A stretch of 64,000 nucleotides of DNA from Streptomyces sp. NBC_01717 (GTDB taxonomy: Bacteria; Actinomycetota; Actinomycetes; Streptomycetales; Streptomycetaceae), in assembly GCF_036248255.1 (NCBI RefSeq), contig NZ_CP109178.1, positions 8,003,001 through 8,067,000 on the forward strand, written 5' to 3'. Positions 34,761 through 44,167 of the stretch are shown piece by piece. Made by a program: the position numbers and the translations under genes. The notes under the pieces were generated by a model that was not told where the DNA came from, searched no databases, and was given only the letters and a program-made list of their open reading frames with translations. How positions within the stretch are numbered: position 1 is the stretch's first letter; every line of letters begins with the position of its first letter.

Positions 34761-37112
34761 ATGGATGTGGAGAAGCGCCTGCGGGACGAGAACCCGGGCG
34801 ATGGCTGCGGTCGTGGGACGGCCGGGGTCAGCAGACGGCGGTTCCTCGGATACGTCGTGGCGGGATCGACGCTCACCGTCGCCGCCCAGCTGGGCGAGGT
34901 GGTGCTGGCGCCGTCGCGGGCCGCCGCCGTGGTTCCCTCGGTGCCGGGGCCGTCCGAGGTCTACGACCTCAACGACATGCTGACCCACGCCGCACTGCCC
35001 ACGTCGAATCTGATCACGATCCGGATCGGTGCCGACGGCACGGCCTCCTTCGCCCTGCCGCGGGCGGAGGTCGGGCAGGGCATCACCACGTCCTCCGCGA
35101 TGCTGATCGCCGAGGAGCTGGACCTCCCGCTGGAGAAGATATCGGTGACGCTGGCCGATGCCCGGCCGGAGCTGCTGTTCAACCAGCTCACCGGCGGCTC
35201 GAACACCACCATCTCCACCTTCACCCCGATCCGGGTGGCCGCGGCCGTGGCACGAGGGCAGTTGCTGAAGGCCGCGGCTCTGGAGCTGGGTGAAGCGATC
35301 GGCTCCCTCACGGCGAAGGCCGGCGTCATCACCTCCCTGGCCGGGGCGAGCATCACCTACGGCGAGCTGGCGGTGAAGGCGGCCGCCCACGCGGACGCCC
35401 AGGTCGAGGTCACGCTCAAGGAGCCCTCGCAGTTCAAGGTCATCGGAACGGCGCAGCGGCGCATCGACGCCCTGGCGGCGGTGACGGGCCGCAAGAAGTT
35501 CGCGATGGACGTGCAGGTGCCAGGCGCCCTGCCCACGATGGTGTGCAGGCCGCCGACGATCAACGGCACGGTCCGCTCGGTGGAGAACCTGGACGAGGTC
35601 CGGGCCATGCCGGGCATCACCGACGTCGCGCGGATCTCCACCGGCGTCGCCGTCCGCGGCCGCACGTTCGGACAGTGCATCGACGCGGTCCGCGCCCTGA
35701 AGGTCACCTGGGCACCCGGTACCGCCGAGGGTGCGTCGGACACGACTGTCCTCAAGAAACTGCGCGCAGCCGAACTTCCCCTTGTCGTACCGCCGCTGCC
35801 CCTCCTCACCAAGGCCGTCGACGCACGGTTCACCTTCCACTTCGCCAGCAACGGCGCCCTGGAGACCAACTGCGCCGTCGCAGACGTACGAGCGGACTCC
35901 GCCGAGATCTGGGCGAGCCTGAAGTCACCGATCGCCGCACAGGAAGAGATCGCCCTCCAGCTCGGTCTGCCGCCCACCGCCGTCAAGGTCCATGTCACGG
36001 AGGGCGGCGGCTCGTTCGGTCGCAAGCTCTTCCACGACGCCGCACGCGAGGCCGCCGAGATCTCCCGGGCCATGGGCAAGCCGGTGAGGCTGATGTGGCA
36101 CCGGACCGATGACTTCCGTCAGGGCCGCACGCATCCGATGTCCACCTCGCGGGTGCGGGCCACGTACACGCTCGGCGAGGTCCTGACGTACGAGCAGCGG
36201 CACACGTCCGTGGCCACCGACTTCGGCCATGGCCTGGGCGAGATCATCACTGCGGAGGCGGCCCAACTGCCGGTCGGTGACTTGACGTTCTCCGAGACGA
36301 TTTTCGCTCTGACGCAGCAGAGTCCGTACCACTTCGGGGTCACCACCCAGCTCCTGGCCGAGACCGACAAGGGCTTCAACACCGGCTCGATGCGGAACAT
36401 CTACTCGCCCAACGTCCGCTGCGCGCAGGAGCTCGTCGTGGATGAGCTGGCGAAACGGACGGGGAGGGACGCCCACGCGTTCCGGCGTCGGTTCCTCAAG
36501 GACGAGCGGGCCAGGGCCGTCCTCGACAAGGTCGCGGAGGTGGGCCGGTGGGGCCGGTCCATGTCTGCCGGGACGGGACAGGGGATCGCGGTGCACCCCG
36601 AGTACCACGGTTTCGTCGCTGTCCTCGCCGAGATCGACTGCCGGCCGGAGACGACCGGGCGGAAGGTCCGTGACGCCTATACCGGCCCTCGTGTCACCAA
36701 GGTCGTCTGCGCCGTCGACGTAGGCCTCGCCGTCAACCCGCGCGGTCTGGAGGCCCAGATGATGGGCGGCATCATCGACGGCATCGCCATCACCCTCACC
36801 GCTGGCCTCCACCTCCAGAACGGGCATTTTCTCGAGGGGAGCTGGGACAACTACTTCTACACCCGGCAGTGGAACACCCCGCCCGAGCTCGAGATCGTCG
36901 TCATGCCATCGACCACCGGCAAGCCCGGTGGTGCGGGGGAGCTGGCGGTCGCCGGCGCGATGGCGGCCGTGGCCTGCGCCTACGGCCGGGCCACCGGCAC
37001 CATGCCCACCACCTTCCCCATCAACCACGGTGAGCCTCTCGGCTTCGAGCCGCTGCCCACCACCCCGCCGATCCCCGCCTCGCCCACCGACGGCCTCGAC
37101 CGCACCTTCTAG
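34761..37112 (+). CDS. Molybdopterin-binding large subunit of an isoquinoline-oxidoreductase-type hydroxylase, Tat-exported
   Basis: A 783-residue IorB/CoxL-type subunit. It begins with a twin-arginine signal (SRRRFLGYVVAGSTLTVAAQ, about 25-44), so the folded enzyme is exported. Cofactor motifs are EVGQGITTSSAMLIAEEL, EGGGSFGRKLFHDAA and KPGGAGELAVAGAMAAVACA, the last containing the catalytic Glu. Family enzymes hydroxylate N-heterocycles or oxidise aldehydes with water as oxygen source. The 2Fe-2S subunit follows after 16 bp. There is no FAD subunit, so electrons must pass to another carrier, as in the IorAB type. ATG 34761 lies six bases after AGAGGA. Confidence 0.9.
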   Translation: MDVEKRLRDENPGDGCGRGTAGVSRRRFLGYVVAGSTLTVAAQLGEVVLAPSRAAAVVPSVPGPSEVYDLNDMLTHAALPTSNLITIRIGADGTASFALPRAEVGQGITTSSAMLIAEELDLPLEKISVTLADARPELLFNQLTGGSNTTISTFTPIRVAAAVARGQLLKAAALELGEAIGSLTAKAGVITSLAGASITYGELAVKAAAHADAQVEVTLKEPSQFKVIGTAQRRIDALAAVTGRKKFAMDVQVPGALPTMVCRPPTINGTVRSVENLDEVRAMPGITDVARISTGVAVRGRTFGQCIDAVRALKVTWAPGTAEGASDTTVLKKLRAAELPLVVPPLPLLTKAVDARFTFHFASNGALETNCAVADVRADSAEIWASLKSPIAAQEEIALQLGLPPTAVKVHVTEGGGSFGRKLFHDAAREAAEISRAMGKPVRLMWHRTDDFRQGRTHPMSTSRVRATYTLGEVLTYEQRHTSVATDFGHGLGEIITAEAAQLPVGDLTFSETIFALTQQSPYHFGVTTQLLAETDKGFNTGSMRNIYSPNVRCAQELVVDELAKRTGRDAHAFRRRFLKDERARAVLDKVAEVGRWGRSMSAGTGQGIAVHPEYHGFVAVLAEIDCRPETTGRKVRDAYTGPRVTKVVCAVDVGLAVNPRGLEAQMMGGIIDGIAITLTAGLHLQNGHFLEGSWDNYFYTRQWNTPPELEIVVMPSTTGKPGGAGELAVAGAMAAVACAYGRATGTMPTTFPINHGEPLGFEPLPTTPPIPASPTDGLDRTF

Positions 37113-37128
37113 AAGACCAGGAGCTCCC

Positions 37129-37605
37129 GTGCCGCAACACACCTTCATCCTCAACGGCAAACCGGTGACCGTGGACATCGAGGACGACGTCCGGCTGCTC
37201 TGGGTGCTTCGCGACGTCCTGGGCGTCACCGGACCGAAGTACGGCTGCGGGCTCGGCGTCTGCCAGGCGTGCACCAGCCACATCAACGGCAAGGCGTTCA
37301 ACCCGTGCAGCGTCCCGGTCAAGGATCTCGGCCCCGCCGACGAGGTGACCACGATCGAGGGCCTGCCCGCCACGGTCGGCCGGGACCTGCACCCGATGCA
37401 GGAGGCATGGCTGGAGTACGACGTGGCGCAGTGCGGCTATTGCCAGCCCGGCCAGATCATGACCGCTGTCGCCAAGGTCCGGCGCGCCCGGGAGGAGGGA
37501 CGCGAGATCGACCAGGCCGACCTCGACGAGATACGCAACATCTGCCGGTGCGGCACCTACAACCGCATCCGTGAGGCCATCACGGCAGGCGCGGAGAAGT
37601 TCTGA
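37129..37605 (+). CDS. [2Fe-2S] small subunit of the molybdenum hydroxylase
   Basis: A 158-residue IorA/XdhC-type iron-sulfur subunit. The plant-type cluster is in GPKYGCGLGVCQACTSHING plus a Cys in NPCSVP. The second cluster, close to the molybdenum, is in CGYCQPGQIM and ICRCGTYNRIREAI. It carries electrons away from the pterin centre. It has no export signal and must travel with the large subunit by hitch-hiking through Tat. GTG 37129 follows AGGAG by five bases. The gene order (large then small) is the reverse of the more usual one. Confidence 0.92.
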   Translation: MPQHTFILNGKPVTVDIEDDVRLLWVLRDVLGVTGPKYGCGLGVCQACTSHINGKAFNPCSVPVKDLGPADEVTTIEGLPATVGRDLHPMQEAWLEYDVAQCGYCQPGQIMTAVAKVRRAREEGREIDQADLDEIRNICRCGTYNRIREAITAGAEKF

Positions 37606-37736
37606 ACCGATTGCGGGAATTGCGGGACGGGAGTACGGAGCGGGCGCGCGGCGTGGTGGGAGGAGAAAACACGGTCGGTGGCCGCTTGTCCGCTCGGTGA
37701 CGCCGGGGCTCGCGGGAACGATCGGTGCCCCGGTGG

Positions 37737-38276
37737 CTACTCCCCGGTGCGCCCGTCCAACGACTCCCGGAGGAGGTCGGCATGCCCGTTGTGTCGCGCG
37801 TATTCCTCGACCAGATGGACCAGGATCCATCGCAGGCTGGGTGCGCGACCGTCGGGCCAGGTGCGCCGGGCCAGTCGCTCCAGGCCGCCGTCGGCCAGCG
37901 CCTGTGCGACCAGGGAGCGGGAGCGGGCCACGGTGTCCTGCCAGAGCGTATGAAGCTGTTCGGGGGTGTCCTCGGCAGCTGAGTGCCAGTCCCAGTCGGG
38001 GTCGGCCTTCCAGTCCACCGTGTCCCACGGGGGCTCCGGGTCCCGCCCGTGCAGCCAACGTGAGCACCAGTAGTCCTCGACGAAGGCCAGGTGCTTGAGC
38101 ATCCCGCCCAGCGTCATCGAGGAGGCACCGACGGTCGCCCCGAGGCTGCCCGTGTCCAGTCCGGCGCACTTCCACGTCAGGGTCGCGCGGTGGAACTCCA
38201 GGAAGCCGAGGAGGGTGCTGGCCTCGTCGGCCGCGAGGGGAGGTTCCGGGCGACCCTGTTCGTCCATGTCGGGCAT
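37737..38276 (-). CDS. DinB-superfamily (DUF664) protein
   Basis: A 179-residue four-helix bundle of the DinB/DUF664 group, common in actinobacteria and related to mycothiol-dependent enzymes. Metal-ligand His positions are visible in GGMLKHLAFVEDYWCSRWLH and in LRWILVHLVEEYARHNGHAD, whose last His pair is typical. Likely a metal-dependent thiol transferase or stress protein; its substrate is unknown. ATG 38276 was chosen because homology-like sequence starts near there; it has no good ribosome-binding site, and ATG 38267 is an alternative. Convergent with the molybdenum hydroxylase operon. Confidence 0.82.
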   Translation of the reverse strand: MPDMDEQGRPEPPLAADEASTLLGFLEFHRATLTWKCAGLDTGSLGATVGASSMTLGGMLKHLAFVEDYWCSRWLHGRDPEPPWDTVDWKADPDWDWHSAAEDTPEQLHTLWQDTVARSRSLVAQALADGGLERLARRTWPDGRAPSLRWILVHLVEEYARHNGHADLLRESLDGRTGE

Positions 38277-38548
38277 GGGCGGTGAGCCTACCGGCGGGGC
38301 CTGCGCCGGGCCAGGGACTCGGGTGCAGTCGGCCGGATCTGCAGGTGCTGCGGCCCCGGGGCCGCCGGAACAGAGAGCCGCCGGTCTGCGTCGCACCTTC
38401 CGCAGCCGATGCCGAAGCCTCCGGGTTCACCGACGGGTGGAGCAGCGTGTGTGAGATCCGAGATGCGGCAGCGCCCGGACGGGTGCCCGCACCGGGAACC
38501 GAGGGCACCGAGAGGGCGGTCGCAGACGGTCTGAGGTATTCCGGAACT

Positions 38549-39715
38549 ATGAACTCGCAGCGGTTCCTGCGCTCGCTCCACGCGACCCGGCGGCACTCGA
38601 AGGCACTCGTGGCGATGCCTTTCGCCTTGATCGCCGCCGTCACCGTGGTGGACATCAGCGCGCCGCCGGACGTCCACCTGGGTCCGTTTCTCGTGGCAGC
38701 GCCCGCTGTGACCTCGTCGTTCGCCGGCCCGCGTATGACTGCCTTCGTGGGCGCGGTCGCCGTGCTCGCCCAGTCCGTGGTGGCCATCGCACGCACCAGC
38801 CTCAACGACCTCAATCACACCTACCAGATCATTGCCCTCTGTCTGATCTCTGCCTTTGTCACGTTGTTTGCACACCTGAGGGAACGGCACGAGCAGGAGA
38901 TGACGCAGCTTCGCTCGGTGGCGGAGGCGGCACAGCACGTGTTGATGCAGCCCTTGCCGCGCCGTAGCGGCCCCTTGCGCATCGCCTCGGTCTACCTGGC
39001 CGCAGAGGCGGAGGCGCAGCTGGGCGGCGATCTGTGCGCGCTCGCCCGCACCGCCGACGGCACCCGCGTCATCGTCGGCGATGCTCGCGGCAAGGGACTC
39101 GATGCGATCGGTGAAGCCGCCGGCGTACTGGGCGCATTCCGTGCTCTGGCCCACAAGGAACCGCGGCTGCCCGAGCTGGTGGGGCACCTGGAGGACGGGG
39201 TCACAGTGGACCACAGCGGCGCCACGGACGGTGAAGCGGAGGACGACCACAGTGCGGAGGCCTTCGTCACCGCGGCCGTGCTCGACATCCCGGATGCCGG
39301 TTCCGAACTTCGCCTGGTCAGCTGCGGTCATCCACCGCCGTTGCTGCTCCACGCGGGCGAGGTGCTGTCCCTCGACGTGCGTGAACCCGCTCCGCCTCTC
39401 GGGCTCGCGCAGTTGCTCGCCCCCGCATTCACCGCGGAGACGTTCACCTTCGGCGCCGGTGATGTTCTGCTGCTGTACACCGATGGCGTCATCGAGTCCC
39501 GTGACCGGTCAGGGTGCTTCTACCCGCTGTTCGAGCGGGTCGCGTCCCGGTCCCGGGACGGTGCGGAATCCCTGCTGGAGTACGTGCGCGCCGACCTCCT
39601 ACGGCACGCGGGCGGGCGCCTGGGAGACGATGCGGCCATGGTCGCCATCGAACGGCTTCCGGATGCCGCTGCGCCGACAGCCACGTCACGGCACGGACTC
39701 AGTCCTGCAGGGTGA
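38549..39715 (+). CDS. Membrane-anchored PP2C/SpoIIE-type protein phosphatase
   Basis: A 388-residue protein. Three hydrophobic helices (about 20-110: VAMPFALIAAVTVV, FLVAAPAVTSSFAGP, IIALCLISAFVTLFAHL) anchor a cytoplasmic SpoIIE phosphatase domain. The metal-binding acids are in LGGDLCALARTADGTRVIVG with DARGKGLDA, in LLLYTDGVIESRD and in GDDAAMVAIERL. Such enzymes dephosphorylate anti-sigma-factor antagonists. There is no GHKL domain, unlike the protein at the left edge. A weak site precedes ATG 38549. Its last 17 bases overlap the convergent PL8 gene. Confidence 0.88.
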   Translation: MNSQRFLRSLHATRRHSKALVAMPFALIAAVTVVDISAPPDVHLGPFLVAAPAVTSSFAGPRMTAFVGAVAVLAQSVVAIARTSLNDLNHTYQIIALCLISAFVTLFAHLRERHEQEMTQLRSVAEAAQHVLMQPLPRRSGPLRIASVYLAAEAEAQLGGDLCALARTADGTRVIVGDARGKGLDAIGEAAGVLGAFRALAHKEPRLPELVGHLEDGVTVDHSGATDGEAEDDHSAEAFVTAAVLDIPDAGSELRLVSCGHPPPLLLHAGEVLSLDVREPAPPLGLAQLLAPAFTAETFTFGAGDVLLLYTDGVIESRDRSGCFYPLFERVASRSRDGAESLLEYVRADLLRHAGGRLGDDAAMVAIERLPDAAAPTATSRHGLSPAG

Positions 39716-42242
39716 CCGTGAAGCTACGGCCGTAGGCGTGGCGGGTGTCGACGTCGACGCGGGTTCCGCCGTGGACCGGGCTCACGCGTACCCCGTCGTC
39801 GGACGACACCTTCCGCAGTGACCTGCCTCGGATCAGGACACCGATCGTGTCCCGGCCCATCGTCGGGTCGGACACGGCGACGGTGGTCGGGCCACGGTGT
39901 CCGCGGCGCTGCACGATCACCGACGCCGGGCCGTCCATGCGCAGGCCCGCGACCTCGTGCCGGCCCGGTGTGAACGCATTGGCCGCCCTCAGACCGAGGC
40001 CGGTGTGGGATACGGCCTGCAGGCGCGGGGTGTTGGCCAGGACCTGCAGCGGACCGTCCGGGTACGAAGCCAACTGTGTCCCGCCCGCATTCGGTACCAA
40101 TGCGTACGCGATGCGGGCGGGTTGGGCTCCGAGTGCCTGGTCGACCGTCACGCCGAGGACGGTGCGGGTGACTGCGGTGTCCGGGTTCGAGGTGCGCACG
40201 ACCCGGCGGCTGCGGGTGACCTCGTCCAGCGAGACCCGGACCTGCGGCGTGTCGAGGAAGACGTAGCCGACAGCGGTGCGCTGTGTGGTGTTGGCGTAGC
40301 GCAGCCAGTGCAGGTCACCGGTGCCCGCGCCGGTCCACGGACGGCCGCCGCGGAGCATCCCGGTGAGAGAGACCTGGTCGCCCGGCGAGGCGGTGCGGGC
40401 GTCGACGGTCGTGGTCACGGCCCGCCCGGCAGGATCACCGACCCCTGCGGCAAGGACCACGATCTCCTCGTCGAGCAGGAACCACGATTTCGTCGCCGTC
40501 GCATTGCGGTAGACGACGAAATCGTCCGGCAGCAGGCGCCTGTCGCGGTCGGCGACATCGCCGGACTGCACCATGCCGACCGCGGCGTACGCCCCGAGAA
40601 CGGCGCCGCCGGAGCGTCGATCGGTGCCACGAGGGAAGTAGACGTACGTGTTCTGCGACTCGGACGACGAGGTGAAGTTCAGCGGGTGGCCGGGGTTGTC
40701 GTAATACGGCTTCCCGTACAGGTCGGGGACGGTCCGTCGCTGCTCGACCGGCGCGGTGACACCGGCGAGGCCGTACGGCGAGACCGTGGTGAAGTAGTCG
40801 ACGCCGTACGCCTGCGACTGGTCCTGCCCGGAGAGATAGAGGTAGTACGCCCCGTCGCCCTGGAACCACGGCATGAGGTTCTCGCCGCTCATGTACTCGT
40901 ACTTGCTGATCCGGTCCGAGCTGCGGGCGAGCGCGAAGGCGTAACCGGGCCGGCGATGCACGTTCCTGTCCATGGCGTTGAAGGCGACGCTGCGCGAGGC
41001 GGCGTTGAGATCCTCGGCAGGCACCGACGGGTCGCCGATGATGTCGGCGTAACGCACGACACTGACCGGGGAGACGAAACGCCCTGGATCGAGCGTGCCG
41101 CGCGAGGTCGACCGGATGTGCTTGACGTAGCTCTTGAGAGCGGTGGCGTCGGCGCCGCTCGCGAGTGAGGCCAGGTCGACCACGGCCTCGACGACCACGG
41201 CGACATCGGTGTAGCCGCTGTCCGTCCGTGACACCGCCCGCCCCTTGACGATCTCCATCATCCAGCCCTCGAAGATCAGCGGCGCGAAGCCGTTCTGCAC
41301 CCAGCTCCGCACCGTCGGTACGAGCTCCTCGCCGTGCGCGAAACCCGTACCGTCGAGGATCTTGAGGGTCTGTACGACGCGGGTCAGGAGGCCCTTTCCG
41401 TACGAACCGGTGTAGGCGACGGAGGCGTGCTGGATGAAGGATCCGTCGGCGTAGTACCCGTCCGTGACACCGTGGTCGAGGTGGTACGGGTCGATGGTGG
41501 CGAACACCGTCAGCTGGTCGGTGAGGGCCTTGTGGATGCGGGCCTCGTCGCCGAGGAGTGCGCCCTGCAGGATGCGGTTGGTGGTGATGTCGGCGAGGTT
41601 GGCGCCGGTGTGGAAGCGCGAATCGAGGTTCACGTCGCCGTCGATGCCGTTGCGGAGGTAGGCGTCCATGGAGGCGACGTAGGTCTGTGCGAGGTCGGGG
41701 CGGTAGGCCCGCACCTCGTCGGCGAGGAGCACGAGGGTCTTGCTGATGTACTGCGCGAGACCGATCTCCCAGTAGAACCAGTTGCCGTAGTAGCCCTTGG
41801 ACTGGTCGCCGTAGTAGTGGTCGTGCAGCCAGCCGAGGCCGTCGAGCACGCGGCGCTGCGCGACGGTGTTCCCGTACAGGTCCGAGGGGGTGCCGCCCGG
41901 GGGTGTGCAGGTGGCGAGAGCGATCTCGTACAGCCGCTGGAAGGCGCTGTTGAGGTTGGCCTCGTTGCTGCCGAGCACCAGCCCGGCGAACAGCTCGCCG
42001 GGGCCCGCGGAGTCCATCGCCCTGAGATTCGTCCGGGCCACGTTGTCCACGGCGGCGAGCTTGGCAGCCGTCTCGGGACGGGAGTTGGACTCGGCGGTCC
42101 CGGCGAAGACCGCCACCGTGTTGGCCATCAGACGTGCGGTGCCCGCGGCGACACCGGCGGCGGTCGCCGGTTGTGCGGGGATCACCGTCAGGAGACCGGC
42201 GGCTGACAGAGCGGCCAGCAGGCGTCTGCGGGTGATCTCCAT
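39699..42242 (-). CDS. Secreted polysaccharide lyase family 8 (hyaluronate/chondroitin/xanthan lyase type)
   Basis: An 847-residue exported lyase. The start has a twin-arginine motif (EITRRRLLAALSAAGLLTVI) and cleavage near ATAA. An alpha/alpha toroid domain (about 30-380) carries the catalytic set: Asn/aromatic in YGNWFYWEIGLAQYI, His in FIQHASVAYTGSYG with the Tyr after it. The antiparallel beta-sandwich part follows (FNAMDRNVHRRPGYAFALAR onward) with a C-terminal beta domain. Family enzymes cleave uronic-acid polysaccharides by beta-elimination; the exact substrate cannot be chosen from sequence. The gene is convergent with the phosphatase and divergent from a PfkB kinase. Confidence 0.88.
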   Translation of the reverse strand: MEITRRRLLAALSAAGLLTVIPAQPATAAGVAAGTARLMANTVAVFAGTAESNSRPETAAKLAAVDNVARTNLRAMDSAGPGELFAGLVLGSNEANLNSAFQRLYEIALATCTPPGGTPSDLYGNTVAQRRVLDGLGWLHDHYYGDQSKGYYGNWFYWEIGLAQYISKTLVLLADEVRAYRPDLAQTYVASMDAYLRNGIDGDVNLDSRFHTGANLADITTNRILQGALLGDEARIHKALTDQLTVFATIDPYHLDHGVTDGYYADGSFIQHASVAYTGSYGKGLLTRVVQTLKILDGTGFAHGEELVPTVRSWVQNGFAPLIFEGWMMEIVKGRAVSRTDSGYTDVAVVVEAVVDLASLASGADATALKSYVKHIRSTSRGTLDPGRFVSPVSVVRYADIIGDPSVPAEDLNAASRSVAFNAMDRNVHRRPGYAFALARSSDRISKYEYMSGENLMPWFQGDGAYYLYLSGQDQSQAYGVDYFTTVSPYGLAGVTAPVEQRRTVPDLYGKPYYDNPGHPLNFTSSSESQNTYVYFPRGTDRRSGGAVLGAYAAVGMVQSGDVADRDRRLLPDDFVVYRNATATKSWFLLDEEIVVLAAGVGDPAGRAVTTTVDARTASPGDQVSLTGMLRGGRPWTGAGTGDLHWLRYANTTQRTAVGYVFLDTPQVRVSLDEVTRSRRVVRTSNPDTAVTRTVLGVTVDQALGAQPARIAYALVPNAGGTQLASYPDGPLQVLANTPRLQAVSHTGLGLRAANAFTPGRHEVAGLRMDGPASVIVQRRGHRGPTTVAVSDPTMGRDTIGVLIRGRSLRKVSSDDGVRVSPVHGGTRVDVDTRHAYGRSFTVTLQD

Positions 42243-42444
42243 GTGGCGTCCTCCGCCTGTGAGTCGGCGACCCGGCGGGCGGAGTCAACCAGAACGGCTG
42301 GGCAGCGACAAGGGGACGCGGCCGGGGGACCGCTGTCCACGAGTGCCGAGCCGAAGTGAACGGACCGGGCCGCGGCCATGCCCTTCGGTGGGTTGCTCCC
42401 CGCCGATACGCTGCACCCGGAGTGCAAGAACCGGAGGAGTGCCG

Positions 42445-43362
42445 TTGAGTATCGAGACCGACATCCTCGTCCTGGGGGGTGCCGGCGTGGACACCATCGT
42501 GTACGTCCCCCAGCTGCCTCTTCCGTACGCCGACAGCTACATGGTGCCTGCCATCGAGACGCGGGCGGGACAGACCGGCGACTTCGTGGCGCTCGGGGTA
42601 CACGCTCTGGGGTTGCGCACGCATCACATCGACATGATCGGCGATGACGACGCAGGCAACCTGATCCGCGCGCTGCACCGCGACCGGGGCATCGCGCTCA
42701 CCGAAATCCCCCTGCCCGCAGGCACCAAGCGCGCGGTGAATCTCGTCGGCCCCGACGGGCGGCGGCTGTCGTTGTACGACAACAGTCGCTCGCAGGCAGC
42801 GGACCGGCTGCCCCCGGAAACGGTGGGCGCGCTCGCCGCGGTCAGCCGCCACGCCCACGTCTCCATCACCTATCCCTGCGCGTTCGCCCTTCCCACGCTG
42901 CGTGAGGCGGGGGTGACCATCTCGACCGACCTGCACAACTGGGACGGTGCGGAGGCGTACCACGAGGCATTCGCCTACGAGGCCGACCTGGTCTTCCTGT
43001 CGACCGCCGCACTGGTGGACCCGGAGAAGACCATGCGGCAGATCGCCGAACGCGGTCGGGCCCGAGCGGTCGTCGCCACAGCGGGAGCCGAGGGGGCGTA
43101 TCAACTGTTCGACGGGGAGCTGACCCACATTCCGGCGGTCACACCGCCCGCGCAGGTGGTGGACTCCAACGGTGCCGGCGACGCGTTCGTGGCGGGCTAT
43201 CTGTTCGGCCGGCTGTCCGGCGAGTCGCCACAGCGGTGCGGCCTCTACGGCGCGATCGCCGGAGCCCATGCCTGCATCGTGCCGGCGACGGGGACCGACC
43301 TCATCAGCCGGGCTGAACTGCTCACCCGCGCCGCGGCGGAAGGAAGCCCGACCGACCGATGA
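42445..43362 (+). CDS. PfkB-family carbohydrate kinase
   Basis: A 305-residue ribokinase-like enzyme. N-terminal ILVLGGAGVDTIVYVPQLP and the GG-like ETRAGQTGDFVALGVHALGL shape the substrate site. The C-terminal anion-hole and catalytic motif is VVDSNGAGDAFVAGYLFGRL, with the catalytic Asp in GAGD; Asn replaces the usual Thr of DTNGAGD-type motifs. It transfers phosphate from ATP to a sugar or nucleoside. TTG 42445 is the proposed start because GGAGGA lies six bases upstream; the in-frame GTG at 42439 touches that site. Divergent from the PL8 lyase, so it could act on a released sugar, which is inference. Confidence 0.82.
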   Translation: MSIETDILVLGGAGVDTIVYVPQLPLPYADSYMVPAIETRAGQTGDFVALGVHALGLRTHHIDMIGDDDAGNLIRALHRDRGIALTEIPLPAGTKRAVNLVGPDGRRLSLYDNSRSQAADRLPPETVGALAAVSRHAHVSITYPCAFALPTLREAGVTISTDLHNWDGAEAYHEAFAYEADLVFLSTAALVDPEKTMRQIAERGRARAVVATAGAEGAYQLFDGELTHIPAVTPPAQVVDSNGAGDAFVAGYLFGRLSGESPQRCGLYGAIAGAHACIVPATGTDLISRAELLTRAAAEGSPTDR

Positions 43363-43423
43363 CATGACGTGCCGGACGGCTATTGCAGTTGACGGGCCAC
43401 CATGCGCGCGGTTTCCTGCTGCG

Positions 43424-43864
43424 ATGACTGATCTTCGCATCGAGCAGGCGGACGGCGACGCCATGCTTCGTGACTGGCAGCACGTCCATAACGCGATCAT
43501 CCCCACGGCCGCTCTGTCTCTGGACGAGGTACGTGAGCGCGTCGAACGCAACCGGTTGGAGGTTGCGTATCTGGGCGACGTCCTGGTCGGCTGCTCGACC
43601 GTGCGCCCGCCCACGAGCGAAGCATCGGTGGCCACGGTGATCGCCAGAGTGCTCCCGGCGCACCGGCGGCAAGGGTTTGGCGGATCACTCTACGAGCGAG
43701 GGCTGGCGCAGGCGCGAAAGCTCGGAGCCGACGTCATCGAGACAGTGGTCCTGGAGTCCAACCCGGACGGGCTGCGGTTCGCGCAGACGCGGGGGTTCGT
43801 CGAGGTCGAGAGGTACCTGTTGCCGGGTGACAGTGTGCGCTTCATCGACTTGAGGCTGGTCTGA
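43424..43864 (+). CDS. GNAT-family N-acetyltransferase
   Basis: A 146-residue acetyltransferase. Motif A for acetyl-CoA is ATVIARVLPAHRRQGFGGSL (Q/RxxGxG in RRQGFGG), and motif B is ETVVLESNPDGLRFAQTRGF. The protein is short, with one GNAT domain and no extension. Its substrate is unknown. It starts 62 bp after the PfkB kinase, but without a clear ribosome-binding site, so operon membership is uncertain. Confidence 0.85.
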   Translation: MTDLRIEQADGDAMLRDWQHVHNAIIPTAALSLDEVRERVERNRLEVAYLGDVLVGCSTVRPPTSEASVATVIARVLPAHRRQGFGGSLYERGLAQARKLGADVIETVVLESNPDGLRFAQTRGFVEVERYLLPGDSVRFIDLRLV

Positions 43865-44167
43865 CCCGTCGACCGGCAAAGGGTCCTCAGGACTACCTGC
43901 CCGACCGGAGCGGACCCCGCGTCGGCTCGTGCGGCCGCGAGAGCATCGGCCGGCGTCCACCTCGACCGGCCGCCCGTGCTCGCTGCTCAGCAACTCGGCC
44001 ACGTCGTCGTTCGGCTCGGCGCCGTCGAGCAGGCATGTGCGGGACGTGGCCGGAAGCGCGCCGAACGGGCCTGCCCCGGTCGGCGTGGCGCCGGATGTGG
44101 CATCGCGTCGCCACGATCCGTGCGACCCCGTATCCCGGAGCGCGGCGGCCGGTGGCGCGGGGCGGGT
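43865..44167. other. Intergenic region; nothing recognised
   Basis: This lies between the GNAT gene and the convergent DUF5709 gene. The reading frames on both strands here are Arg-rich and unsupported. No clear terminator stem was found. Confidence 0.4.

Noticed and set aside
40435..43635. 1066-codon minus-strand frame
   Set aside because: It overlaps the PL8 lyase in another frame and crosses the PfkB gene in antisense. Its composition (Arg/Gly/His-rich) is that of an out-of-frame GC-rich reading.
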